From the NCBI RefSeq assembly GCF_900112355.1, contig NZ_FOLM01000008.1, forward strand, positions 186,001 to 250,000: DNA of 64,000 nucleotides, read 5' to 3'. The DNA is from Streptomyces aidingensis. GTDB taxonomy: Bacteria; Actinomycetota; Actinomycetes; Streptomycetales; Streptomycetaceae. The notes below the pieces were generated by a model, which did no database searches, was not told where the DNA came from, and saw only the letters and a list, made by a program, of their open reading frames with translations. A program made the position numbers and the translations under genes. The stretch's first letter is position 1, and each line of letters starts with the position of its first letter. This document shows, one piece after another, positions 26,809 through 34,109 of the stretch.

Positions 26809-27843
26809 TCAGTCCTCCGCGAGGAGTTGGTAAACGTGCCGGGTCTGGTCGGCGATGTGGGGCCAGGCGAAGTGCTCGGCACGGTCGCGGGCGGCAGCCC
26901 GCCGGATGGCGTGGGCGGAGCTTCCGGCCTCCGAGATCACCTTCTCTACCGCCTCGGTGGCCGCCGCCGGGTCGCCGGGCGGGACGAGGAGGCAGCCGGG
27001 GCCGATTCCGGCGTAAGCGGGGATGCCGCCGACGGCGGAGGCGACCACCGGGGTACCGCAGGCGAGGGCTTCGAGGAGGGCGTTGTTGGCGGTCGCACCG
27101 GTCAGCGGCAGCAGCACCACTGCCGCTCGCCGATACAGGCCGATCAGTTCCTCCTCGGTGATGCCCTGGAGGATGCGGGTGGCTGGCGGCCAGGACCGGG
27201 AGCCAGCCTGACGGGTGACCACGGTGAGTTCGACGTCGCGTCCGTAGCGGTGGTGGAGCCGGGCGTGGACGGCGTCCAGGACGTTCCAGTCCCGTAGCCA
27301 CCAGCCCACGGTCAGCACCAGGGGCGGGCCTGCTGGTGGGGAGGGGGCGGGGGTGAAGGCGTGGGTGTCGATGCCGTGGGGCACCAGGTGCACGCGCTCG
27401 GGCGGCAGGTAGCGGGTGAAGAACTCGCGCTGGTAGGGGTCGAGGGTGATGACGCGATCGGCCCTGGGGGCGAGGTCCTTCCAGAGGCCGTGCGGGAGGA
27501 GCTGCTGGAGCTGGGCGGGCGGCTGGTGGTAGGTGACGGCCGTTGGGGCTGTGCGGCGGCGGGAGAACCAGAACTGCTCGTCCCCGTAGAGGACGTGGGC
27601 CGGGCCGCGGGCGGCGCGGATACGCCAGTCGGTGGCGAAGTGCTCGGGTGGGTAGAACGGCAGCGGGCACCGCCGGCCGATCGCCCGGTGGGCTGTAGCG
27701 GCGGCCCGCCGGGCCAGACGCCCGGCGGGCGGGGTGATCACGGGCTGGGCCTCGGGCAGGAAGGCCAGCAGGCGGTCGTAGCCGCCGTGGTCGGTGTGCC
27801 AGGGGACCCGGACGACGGAGGCGGTCACACGCATATCCGTCAC
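26809..27843 (-). CDS. Glycosyltransferase family 4 (GT-B) protein
   Basis: 344 aa. GT-B fold glycosyltransferase: RVHLVPHGIDTHAFTPAP and LVLTVGWWLRDWNVL start the C-terminal Rossmann domain, and NNALLEALACGTPVVASAVG (about 253-272) is the nucleotide-sugar-binding EX7E-type region. The GTG start at 27843 overlaps the upstream stop (GTGA); ATG 27834 is an alternative. It presumably transfers a sugar to the same glycan or glycoside as the GT2-like enzyme next to it. Cytoplasmic, no membrane segment. Confidence 0.85.
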   Translation of the reverse strand: MTDMRVTASVVRVPWHTDHGGYDRLLAFLPEAQPVITPPAGRLARRAAATAHRAIGRRCPLPFYPPEHFATDWRIRAARGPAHVLYGDEQFWFSRRRTAPTAVTYHQPPAQLQQLLPHGLWKDLAPRADRVITLDPYQREFFTRYLPPERVHLVPHGIDTHAFTPAPSPPAGPPLVLTVGWWLRDWNVLDAVHARLHHRYGRDVELTVVTRQAGSRSWPPATRILQGITEEELIGLYRRAAVVLLPLTGATANNALLEALACGTPVVASAVGGIPAYAGIGPGCLLVPPGDPAAATEAVEKVISEAGSSAHAIRRAAARDRAEHFAWPHIADQTRHVYQLLAED

Positions 27844-28387
27844 CGCCCTTCTGCGGGGAGGAGATCAAGTGCCCGCAGGCGCGGGGCGATGGCCGCGGGC
27901 CGGTTCAGGCGCACCACCGGGGTTCCGCCCGCGCTGGGGATCAGGCGGGTGGCCCAGCGGGCGCGGTGGCGGCGGTGGTGGGCTGGGCCCCACCACAGGA
28001 TCGAGTCGCGGGCCAGGAGGTGGCCGTAGGTTTCCCGGTTCCCGCCGAAGAGTTCCTCACCGGTTGCGGCCCGCCGCAGGGAGCGGCGCACCAGGCGGGG
28101 CAGGCAGATGCGTAAGGGCAGGTCGAGCCAGATCGTCAGCTCGGCGCGGTGAAGCAGTTCTCGGCGATGTCGCCGCCGTAGTTGCCGTCCGCGATCCACT
28201 CCTCCTGGGCGAGGGCCTGCCGGACTCGCGTGCGGAAGGCCGCGGCCGGGGCCGGGGTCCAGTTCGGTGTCCAGAAGAGGGCGTCGAGGTCGAGATGGGG
28301 CAGACCGGTGTGGGCGGCGATCGCCGCGGCGAGGGTGGACTTGCCTGCCGCGACCGGTCCCACGAGGGCGATCCGCCGGGGCGTCAT
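27840..28387 (-). pseudogene. Nucleotide-kinase-like P-loop protein, frameshifted
   Basis: Two overlapping frames encode one protein. Frame one starts at ATG 28387 with MTPRRIALVGPVAAGKSTLA (Walker A GPVAAGKST) and runs through EEWIADGNYGGDIAENC before a stop at 28136. The second frame picks up exactly there with LLHRAELTIWLDLPLRICLP and continues to 27840. Together they give the normal layout of small adenylate-kinase/topology-modulation-like proteins, where a WVIDGNYGG block is followed by the WLDLP lid. A single-base deletion near 28150 explains it. The start overlaps the upstream stop (ATGA) and the end overlaps the next start, so the operon is otherwise intact. A sequencing error is possible. 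Confidence 0.75.
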
Positions 28388-29475
28388 GGCAGCCTCCTCG
28401 CGATGGCGTCGGCGACGCGTTCCAGCAGGTGTGGGGTGTGCACTCCAGCGGTCAGCGCCATCACCGGGGCGCGCGTGACCAGCCGGTCGATGAGAGCGCC
28501 GGCCCGGTGGCGCAGTTCCCCCACCGGGCGGGTGCGCCTGGCGAACCAGGGGGTCAGCCAGTCCTCGTCATCGGGGGTGCAGCAGACCGAAGCCAGCGCG
28601 GCTGTGGCCTCGGCGGCGGGAAAGCTGATCCTGATCTCGTGATCGTCGTTGGTGAGGCGGGGCAGGACGATCAGCCGCAACGGGGCCTCCTCCCGTACCC
28701 GTGCGCCGAAGGCGTGGGCGAAGTCCTGCGGGGTGCAGGAGACCTTGCGCGGGCTGCCGAACACTCCCGGCGGTCTCCGGTGCGGCGGCAGGCCGTAGCC
28801 GGGGCCGAGCGCGGCCAGGGTGCCGCCGGCGATGCGGACCGAGAGCGGGATGCCGACGACCGAGGCGGCGCCGCCAGTCACGGCGGCCCGGTCGGAGGCG
28901 ATCAGGTCGGCCCGGCAGCGGGCGGCCAGCGCGGTGAGCACGGTGGTCTTGCCCGCGCCGGAAGGTCCGGCGACCAGCACGCCGTGACCGCCTACGGCCG
29001 CGGCCGAGGCGTGAAACAGGGCCCAGCCGCGGCTCTCCGCGCAGCGCATCGCGACTTCGCGGATCATCCGCAGCAGGTAGCGCTCACCGCGGTCGGCTCC
29101 GGCATCCAGCACGATGTGCAGCCGACCGCGCGCCTCGCGGGCGAACATGTGGTCGGCGGGCAGGCCCGAGCCGGGGGCGGGCCGCCACCAGGTCACCTCG
29201 CCTACCGCCTGCTGCACATACCTCTCCCCGCGGAACGGGGTGAGGGGCCGGGCGGGCAGAGGGGCCAGGCGCATCATGCGGTCGCGGAACAGCTCCTGGC
29301 TGTGGTGGACCCGGATCGTGGTGGGGCGTCCACAGGGGCAGGTGGGGGCCGGGGCCAACTCGGGGGAGAAGTTGAGCAGGTGGACCATCTGGTGGACCCG
29401 GAAGCCGGGGTCGGCCTTCACGGTGAACCCGTGCCCGGCGAACGGCACCACCCCGCAGGCGCTGGCCGCGCTCAC
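28384..29475 (-). CDS. HPr-kinase-like P-loop protein
   Basis: 363 aa from GTG 29475, which overlaps the upstream stop (GTGA). The C-terminal half carries HASAAAVGGHGVLVAGPSGA with Walker A GPSGAGKTT at 170-178, followed by ADLIASDRAAV. This resembles the HPr kinase/phosphorylase C-terminal domain (COG1493-like) found in gene clusters outside the PTS. The N-terminal half (about 1-150) has a CPCGRP motif at 46-51 and no recognisable domain; a zinc site is possible. The usual partner HPr is not encoded nearby. It may phosphorylate a small molecule or protein of this cluster. The family call is moderate. Confidence 0.75.
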   Translation of the reverse strand: MSAASACGVVPFAGHGFTVKADPGFRVHQMVHLLNFSPELAPAPTCPCGRPTTIRVHHSQELFRDRMMRLAPLPARPLTPFRGERYVQQAVGEVTWWRPAPGSGLPADHMFAREARGRLHIVLDAGADRGERYLLRMIREVAMRCAESRGWALFHASAAAVGGHGVLVAGPSGAGKTTVLTALAARCRADLIASDRAAVTGGAASVVGIPLSVRIAGGTLAALGPGYGLPPHRRPPGVFGSPRKVSCTPQDFAHAFGARVREEAPLRLIVLPRLTNDDHEIRISFPAAEATAALASVCCTPDDEDWLTPWFARRTRPVGELRHRAGALIDRLVTRAPVMALTAGVHTPHLLERVADAIARRLP

Positions 29476-30917
29476 AGGCCCGCCGCCTTCGCCGCCGGGG
29501 CGGATACGGCCGGCAGGGCGGTGAGTTCCTCGGGGGCGCCGGTGACCAGGCGGCGGGCGATGTCGATACCCATCTTCACCGCGTGGTCCATGTTCCCGAT
29601 CTCGTACCGCCAACTCCCGAACCGGCCCCGGGGGAAGATGCCCCGCTCCTCCAGCCACGGCACTACCTGGGCCAGCACCGTGTCACGCTCGACGGTGGGC
29701 ACCGGGTAGGCGTAGGGGATCATCTCCACATGCGCGCTGACGGCCTCCGCGCCGTCGGGGACGAGGCCGCAGCCGCGCAGCCCCCGCTCGCAGCAGCGGA
29801 TCAGCTCGGCCACGTCGATCTGCGTGCCCGGCCGGAGAGCCGTTTCGGTCATCCACCCGCTGAACCGGTCGGTGGCGGCACCGGGGACGTTGGCCGGGGC
29901 GTACTTGGAGAAGTTCGTCGCCCGGTAGAAAGGCACGTCCGGTTGTGGGAAGTACAGCCAGGAGCGCTCGTCAGTGGTGGGGGAGGCGAAGCCCAGGCCG
30001 ACCATGGCCACGGTCGTGTGGCGAAGCCTCCGGGCCGCTGCCCGCACACGGGTCGGTGCCCCGGTGGTCATCGCGGTCAGCTGGTCCAGCGGTGTGGTGG
30101 CCACCAGGTGCCGGTAGCCGATCCGCCGTCCGTCGCCAAGGACCACCCTCCGGGTGGCCTCGTCGATGGCCTGCACACGGGCACCAGTACGGACCCGGCC
30201 GCCGAGACGGGAGGCCAGGCGCTGCCAGATCGCGCCGGTGCCGCCACGGGCGGGGAAGGCGAAGGTGGCGTTCGGGCCCCACCGTCCTTCCGGCCGGGTG
30301 GTGCCGGAGAATGCGGCCAGGACCTCGTCGGGGTCGATCGGGGCGACGCGCTCGGCTACCCAGCCGCTGGCCATGTCCTGAAGCGGTGTGGCCCACACCT
30401 TCGTGTTGTAGGGGGCGAAGAAGCGGTCCACCAGGGCGGCGCCGTAGGTGGCGTCCAGCCAGGTGGCGAAGTCGGCGCTGGGCGACAGGGAGGGCGGGCG
30501 GCAGGTGGCGTCCAGCAGGTCGCGCAGGCAGGCGTGGGCGTCCGGCTCGGGCAGGGGGTGCAGGTGCTGCTGGAAGGGGTAGGGCACCCACCGGTCGCGG
30601 AAGCGGATGAACGACGAGCGGTCATGGTGCAGCAGCTCGCCCGGCGTGAACAGCTCGGCCAGCAGCCGGTCGAACTCCCCGAAGTGGGAGAACACCACGT
30701 GCCCGCCCAGGTCCCAGGTGAAACCGGCCGGGTCGGTGACCGAGGACGCCAAGCCGCCGCATGCGGCGGCGGCTTCCAGCAGGACCCAGTCGTCGTGGCC
30801 GAGGCGGGTCAGCTCGTCAGCGCAGGCCAGGCCGCAGGGTCCTCCACCGAGGATCACGACGGAGCCGGGGCCGGACGCGGCAGAGCTGGACGCGGGCGTG
30901 GAACGAATGAGGGGCAT
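29472..30917 (-). CDS. FAD-dependent oxidoreductase/mutase, UDP-galactopyranose-mutase or amine-oxidase-like
   Basis: 481 aa. The N-terminal dinucleotide-binding motif VVILGGGPCGLACADEL (20-36) ends in the acidic residue at 48 (LLEAAAACGG). A central WDLGGHVVFSHFGEFDRLL and later FFAPYNTKVWATPLQDMASGW recall UDP-galactopyranose mutase and related NAD(P)-binding Rossmann flavoproteins of sugar clusters. The C-terminal FAD contact is RFGSWRYEIGNMDHAV. It is the first gene of the cargo operon (ATG 30917, GGGAG upstream). A role in making an unusual nucleotide sugar would fit the following glycosyltransferases, but this is inference. Confidence 0.82.
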   Translation of the reverse strand: MPLIRSTPASSSAASGPGSVVILGGGPCGLACADELTRLGHDDWVLLEAAAACGGLASSVTDPAGFTWDLGGHVVFSHFGEFDRLLAELFTPGELLHHDRSSFIRFRDRWVPYPFQQHLHPLPEPDAHACLRDLLDATCRPPSLSPSADFATWLDATYGAALVDRFFAPYNTKVWATPLQDMASGWVAERVAPIDPDEVLAAFSGTTRPEGRWGPNATFAFPARGGTGAIWQRLASRLGGRVRTGARVQAIDEATRRVVLGDGRRIGYRHLVATTPLDQLTAMTTGAPTRVRAAARRLRHTTVAMVGLGFASPTTDERSWLYFPQPDVPFYRATNFSKYAPANVPGAATDRFSGWMTETALRPGTQIDVAELIRCCERGLRGCGLVPDGAEAVSAHVEMIPYAYPVPTVERDTVLAQVVPWLEERGIFPRGRFGSWRYEIGNMDHAVKMGIDIARRLVTGAPEELTALPAVSAPAAKAAGL

Positions 30918-31039
30918 GAGGCGTGCTCCCTTAACAACGGACGGTAATGACTGTGGTGTGCACGCCCCCGGTGACCGGGAAGGAGCAGGGCACTCGACTG
31001 AGCACCTCGCCCCTCACCAGCCCCGGGGGGAGCGCTTGT

Positions 31040-31399
31040 TCAGGACGAAGCGGTGTCGTCCGGCGGGGCCGGGCGGCGCCCGGGGCCGTACAGCAGCTCG
31101 CCGAGCGGCACGGTGCTGGCCGGGTCGGAAAGGGCCAGCACCGCCTGCTGAAGGCGCTGTGGGTTCGCGCCGAGGTGATCGACGGCGGCCTGGGTGAGCT
31201 CGCGGGCCAGGCTGCTTTGCAGATACGCCTCCCACCGGTGTTCGGTGACGGCGACGACTAGTGCTTCCAGGGAAGTGAAGACCTTGCGCCGCATGGTCTG
31301 CTTCGGCCCGGCACCAAAGGTCATCCACACCACGACTTCGCCGCTGTCCTCGCGGTACTCCACCCGGAACGGCATCGCGCTGGCGGAGGAGTCAGACAC
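31040..31399 (-). CDS. Hypothetical protein downstream of an anti-sigma-type ATPase
   Basis: 119 aa from GTG 31399, which follows AGGAGG and overlaps the upstream stop by eight bases, so it is translationally coupled to the HATPase gene. The sequence (MPFRVEYREDSGEVVVWMTF ... RRKVFTSLEALVVAVTEHRW) contains a short beta-rich N-terminus and helical C-terminus. No motif is recognised and there are no membrane segments. It may act with the HATPase/XRE/DUF397 group. Confidence 0.6.
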   Translation of the reverse strand: MSDSSASAMPFRVEYREDSGEVVVWMTFGAGPKQTMRRKVFTSLEALVVAVTEHRWEAYLQSSLARELTQAAVDHLGANPQRLQQAVLALSDPASTVPLGELLYGPGRRPAPPDDTASS

Positions 31400-31928
31400 A
31401 CCGACCTCCTGGTGCGTAGGGCAGGTGGCACACGATCTGCTTCCCCAGCGGGGTAGCCACCACCCGCCAGCCGGGCGCCAGGAGGTCCACCAGGCCAAGG
31501 CCCCGCCCGGACTCCGCCTCCGGATCGTCCAGAGCGACATGGGCGGACTGCGGCAGCCGGTCGGCCTCGGGGTCGTGGACCCTCACCCACACTCCGGCGG
31601 GACCGGCCTCGATGTCGATAACCACCGGAACCCCGTCGCCGCACACCCGCACACAGTTCCCGATCAGCTCGGAGGCGACCAGCAGGACGTTCTCCCGCGT
31701 CTCCGCATCCGCCCCCGCCTCGCGAAGCGTCTGCGCCGCCAGCGCCCGCACCATCCGCAGCCGTTCGGCACTGGCGTTGATGTAGAGGGAGAAGCCCCCC
31801 GGAAGCGGCCTTAAGTAGCCGTCGCTCACCGGGGCGGCCTGCTGTGGGGACAAGACGAACAAGACCGCCTCCAACCTGCGGCAACACCGGCCGCACAGCA
31901 GTGGGTCAGTCGCATCAGGTGACGTCAC
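31392..31928 (-). CDS. HATPase-domain regulatory protein (anti-sigma/RsbW-like)
   Basis: 178 aa. A GHKL ATPase domain of the RsbW/SpoIIAB type: ENVLLVASELIGNCVRVCGD (N-box), VWVRVHDPEAD (G1 box) and ESGRGLGLVDLLAPGW (G2 box). In streptomycetes such proteins are commonly encoded beside an XRE-DUF5753 regulator and a DUF397 protein, as here. GTG 31928 is the start. The N-terminus has an extra CGRCC segment (12-16) that could bind metal. It is divergent from the XRE gene across a 135-bp gap that must contain both promoters. Confidence 0.83.
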   Translation of the reverse strand: MTSPDATDPLLCGRCCRRLEAVLFVLSPQQAAPVSDGYLRPLPGGFSLYINASAERLRMVRALAAQTLREAGADAETRENVLLVASELIGNCVRVCGDGVPVVIDIEAGPAGVWVRVHDPEADRLPQSAHVALDDPEAESGRGLGLVDLLAPGWRVVATPLGKQIVCHLPYAPGGRCV

Positions 31929-32063
31929 ATCAACTCGTCAGCGACTCGCTTCCCTTGAGGATGCACCCCAATGCCCAGTGGTCGCAAGATTTCCACCTGA
32001 CTCGAAAGAGTGATTCCCTCTTGGGGTTCCTCTTTCGGCTGCGGTGGGTGCGAAACTTCCGCC

Positions 32064-32933
32064 ATGCCCAACTCACCAGTCGTGCCGACCATCCGGCGCC
32101 GCCGCCTCGGCTCCACGCTGAAGCGTCTGCGCAACGACGCCGGGCTGACGTTGGATGAAGCAGCCACCGCCGTGGGATGGAAGGCGCCGAAACTGTCGAA
32201 GATTGAGAACGCGGTTCAGTCGGTCCGTCCGGCTGATGTGACCAACCTGCTCAAGGCGTACGGGACAAGTGATCCCGAGGTGTTCACGGCTCTGGAGAGC
32301 CTGGCCAGAGACGCCAACAAGAAGGGCTGGTGGCAGACCTACAGCGGAGTCGTGTTCCTGCCGTACGCGGACTACATCTCGCTGGAGACCGACGCAGAAC
32401 AGATCTGGGAGTGGTCCCCGCTACTGGTGCCCGGCCTGCTCCAGACCGCCGCCTACGCCCGCGAGACCATCGGCGGTGCGACCACGTCACGCACACCAGA
32501 AGAGGTCACGTCGCTGGCTGAGGTCCGGCAGGCCCGACAGGCGATCTTGTCCCGGCCCGAAGGTCCACCCGAACTCTGGGCCATCATCCACGAAGCAGCG
32601 CTTCACCAGCGCTTCGCTGTCCGCCCGACCACCATGCGTGACCAGCTGCGTAGGCTGCTGGATGTCTCCGAGATGCCGAACGTCACCGTTCAGGTCATGG
32701 CGCTCGACTCCACGGTCCACCCGGGCCTTGTCGGCGGATTCAGCCTGGTCCACTTCCCTGGGCCTATCCCGAACGTCGTACTGCTGGAGAATGTCATGGG
32801 AGCCACCTACGTGGAGGACGACAACGACACCGCACACTTCACTAAGGCGTTCGAGCGCATCCGCGCCGCCGCGCTGCCGGTGGAGGACTCCCTCGCATTG
32901 ATCGCTCGGCTAGAAGAAGGACACCGGAAGTGA
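32064..32933 (+). CDS. XRE-family regulator with DUF5753 domain (WhiJ-like)
   Basis: 289 aa. N-terminal HTH (GSTLKRLRNDAGLTLDEAAT ... SKIENAVQSVRPADVTNLL) followed by the DUF5753 sensor-like domain (WEWSPLLVPGLLQTAAYAR ... LDVSEMPNVTVQVMAL ... GGFSLVHFPGP ... YVEDDNDTAHF). This pair is abundant in Streptomyces and usually works with a small DUF397 protein. ATG 32064 was chosen over the upstream frame because it starts the domain region. Its stop overlaps the DUF397 start (GTGA). Target genes are probably those around it on the element, but no operator was recognised. Confidence 0.9.
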   Translation: MPNSPVVPTIRRRRLGSTLKRLRNDAGLTLDEAATAVGWKAPKLSKIENAVQSVRPADVTNLLKAYGTSDPEVFTALESLARDANKKGWWQTYSGVVFLPYADYISLETDAEQIWEWSPLLVPGLLQTAAYARETIGGATTSRTPEEVTSLAEVRQARQAILSRPEGPPELWAIIHEAALHQRFAVRPTTMRDQLRRLLDVSEMPNVTVQVMALDSTVHPGLVGGFSLVHFPGPIPNVVLLENVMGATYVEDDNDTAHFTKAFERIRAAALPVEDSLALIARLEEGHRK

Positions 32934-33148
32934 ACACACCAAGGGCGGAGCTACACGCGCATGATCTCTCCGCCGCCGTCTGGCGCAAGGCCACGGCCAG
33001 CGGCCCGGAGAACAACTGCGTGGAGGTCACCGACCTCCCCAGCGGCATCGCCGTCCGCGACTCCAAAGACACCAGCCGCACCGCGCTGCGGTTCACCGCC
33101 GAGCGGTGGACCGACTTCCAGCAGGCCCTGACAACCGGGCTGCTCTGA
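32930..33148 (+). CDS. DUF397 protein
   Basis: 72 aa with the DUF397 core: AVWRKATASGPENNCVEV, GIAVRDSKD and FTAERWTDFQQAL. It is the normal partner of XRE-DUF5753 regulators. The start overlaps the regulator stop by four bases (GTGA). A hairpin at 33170 follows. Confidence 0.92.
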   Translation: MNTPRAELHAHDLSAAVWRKATASGPENNCVEVTDLPSGIAVRDSKDTSRTALRFTAERWTDFQQALTTGLL

Positions 33149-33169
33149 CCAGAAGACCGACCGGAGGAC

Positions 33170-33212
33170 GGCGGCTGGCTTCCCCCGCCCATAACAGGGG
33201 AAAACAGCCGCC
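33170..33212 (+). terminator. Terminator hairpin after DUF397
   Basis: An outer stem GGCGGCTG/CAGCCGCC (33170-33177 with 33205-33212) and an inner TTCCCC/GGGGAA (33180-33185 with 33197-33202). The remaining 250 bp up to the antitoxin gene show no further gene or motif that I can support. Confidence 0.65.
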
Positions 33213-33461
33213 GCACCCCCTACCCCTACCCCACGGACACCTGTTCTTAGCCCGCTCCCCCTGTCGGCCGACGACTGGCTGAGTGTTCATCCCTCCGGTC
33301 GGACGGGGTCGCCGGTAGCGGCCTTGACCGGAAGAGTGTCGTGTTCACCTGCCACCGCTGTCCCCAGAACCAAGCCCGATGCCTGCTCCGCCGCGGCAGC
33401 CTGCTCAGGACAGGCCAGGCGCTCTTGCCGGTCGGCTTCATGCTGTGCGACGGTTGCGCGC

Positions 33462-33842
33462 ATGGACCCCGCACAGTTCGACGGTCATGTCCGCCAGGGG
33501 CCGGTGGACACCCTCTCCCTCGCGGACGCGGCGCGGCAGCTGGACGCGATCGCGCGCTACGTAGCCCAGACCCGGGACGACCTCGCCCAGCGCGAGAAGG
33601 ACGGCGACCCGCCGGCCCTTGACGCTGAGAAGGCACTGGCCTTCGCTCACGAGGCCAAGGCACTGTCGCTCACTGACGCCACCGGCGAGACTGTCGCGGT
33701 CGTCGTCTCCCCGGCCGTCCTCGAAGTTCTGGAAGACGCCCTCGGGCTGCTTCAGGGAGAACTTGACCGGCAGCGCGGCACCGCCGCCCCGGTGACCACC
33801 GAGGAGCTGCGGGACCAACTGAAGGGGCGGATGACCTCATGA
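33462..33842 (+). CDS. Probable type II antitoxin
   Basis: 126 aa from ATG 33462. The C-terminal half (ETVAVVVSPAVLEVLEDALG ... TTEELRDQLKGRM) resembles Phd/YefM-type antitoxins. The N-terminal half is helical and acidic (DAARQLDAIARYVAQTRDDLA). Its stop overlaps the start of a RelE/ParE-like gene (ATGA), the usual order for antitoxin then toxin. Family assignment is mainly by context and size. It would stabilise the element. Confidence 0.72.
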   Translation: MDPAQFDGHVRQGPVDTLSLADAARQLDAIARYVAQTRDDLAQREKDGDPPALDAEKALAFAHEAKALSLTDATGETVAVVVSPAVLEVLEDALGLLQGELDRQRGTAAPVTTEELRDQLKGRMTS

Positions 33843-34087
33843 GCCAGGTCATATGGGAGCGGGCCGCGAAGAACGCCCTGACCCGGTACACCAAGGACGA
33901 CCCGGCCGGGGTCGACCAGGTCCTGGACAGCGTCAACCTCCTGCCGCGCGACCCCCGCCCCTCTGGCGCACTGGACTGCGGCGGAGGCAAGTACCGCATC
34001 CACGTCGGCCGCTACCGCGTCTGGTACACCATCCGACAGAACAAGCCCGTCGTGATCGCCATCGACCTCGTCGGCCGCGTGCGATGA
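33839..34087 (+). CDS. RelE/ParE-family toxin
   Basis: 82 aa. The sequence VIWERAAKNALTRYTKDDP ... VLDSVNLLPRDPRPSGALDC ... KYRIHVGRYRVWYTI ... KPVVIAIDLVGRVR follows the RelE/ParE fold pattern, with the basic RIHVGRYRVWYTI strand. It would act as an mRNA endonuclease or gyrase poison, restrained by the antitoxin encoded upstream with a 4-base overlap. Complete length. Confidence 0.88.
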   Translation: MSQVIWERAAKNALTRYTKDDPAGVDQVLDSVNLLPRDPRPSGALDCGGGKYRIHVGRYRVWYTIRQNKPVVIAIDLVGRVR

Positions 34088-34109
34088 CCCTCCCCTCCGC
34101 ACCACCCAC

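Noticed and set aside
27840..28387. Programmed -1 frameshift instead of a broken gene
   Set aside because: No slippery heptamer or downstream pseudoknot is apparent at the junction; a simple deletion or sequencing error is more likely.
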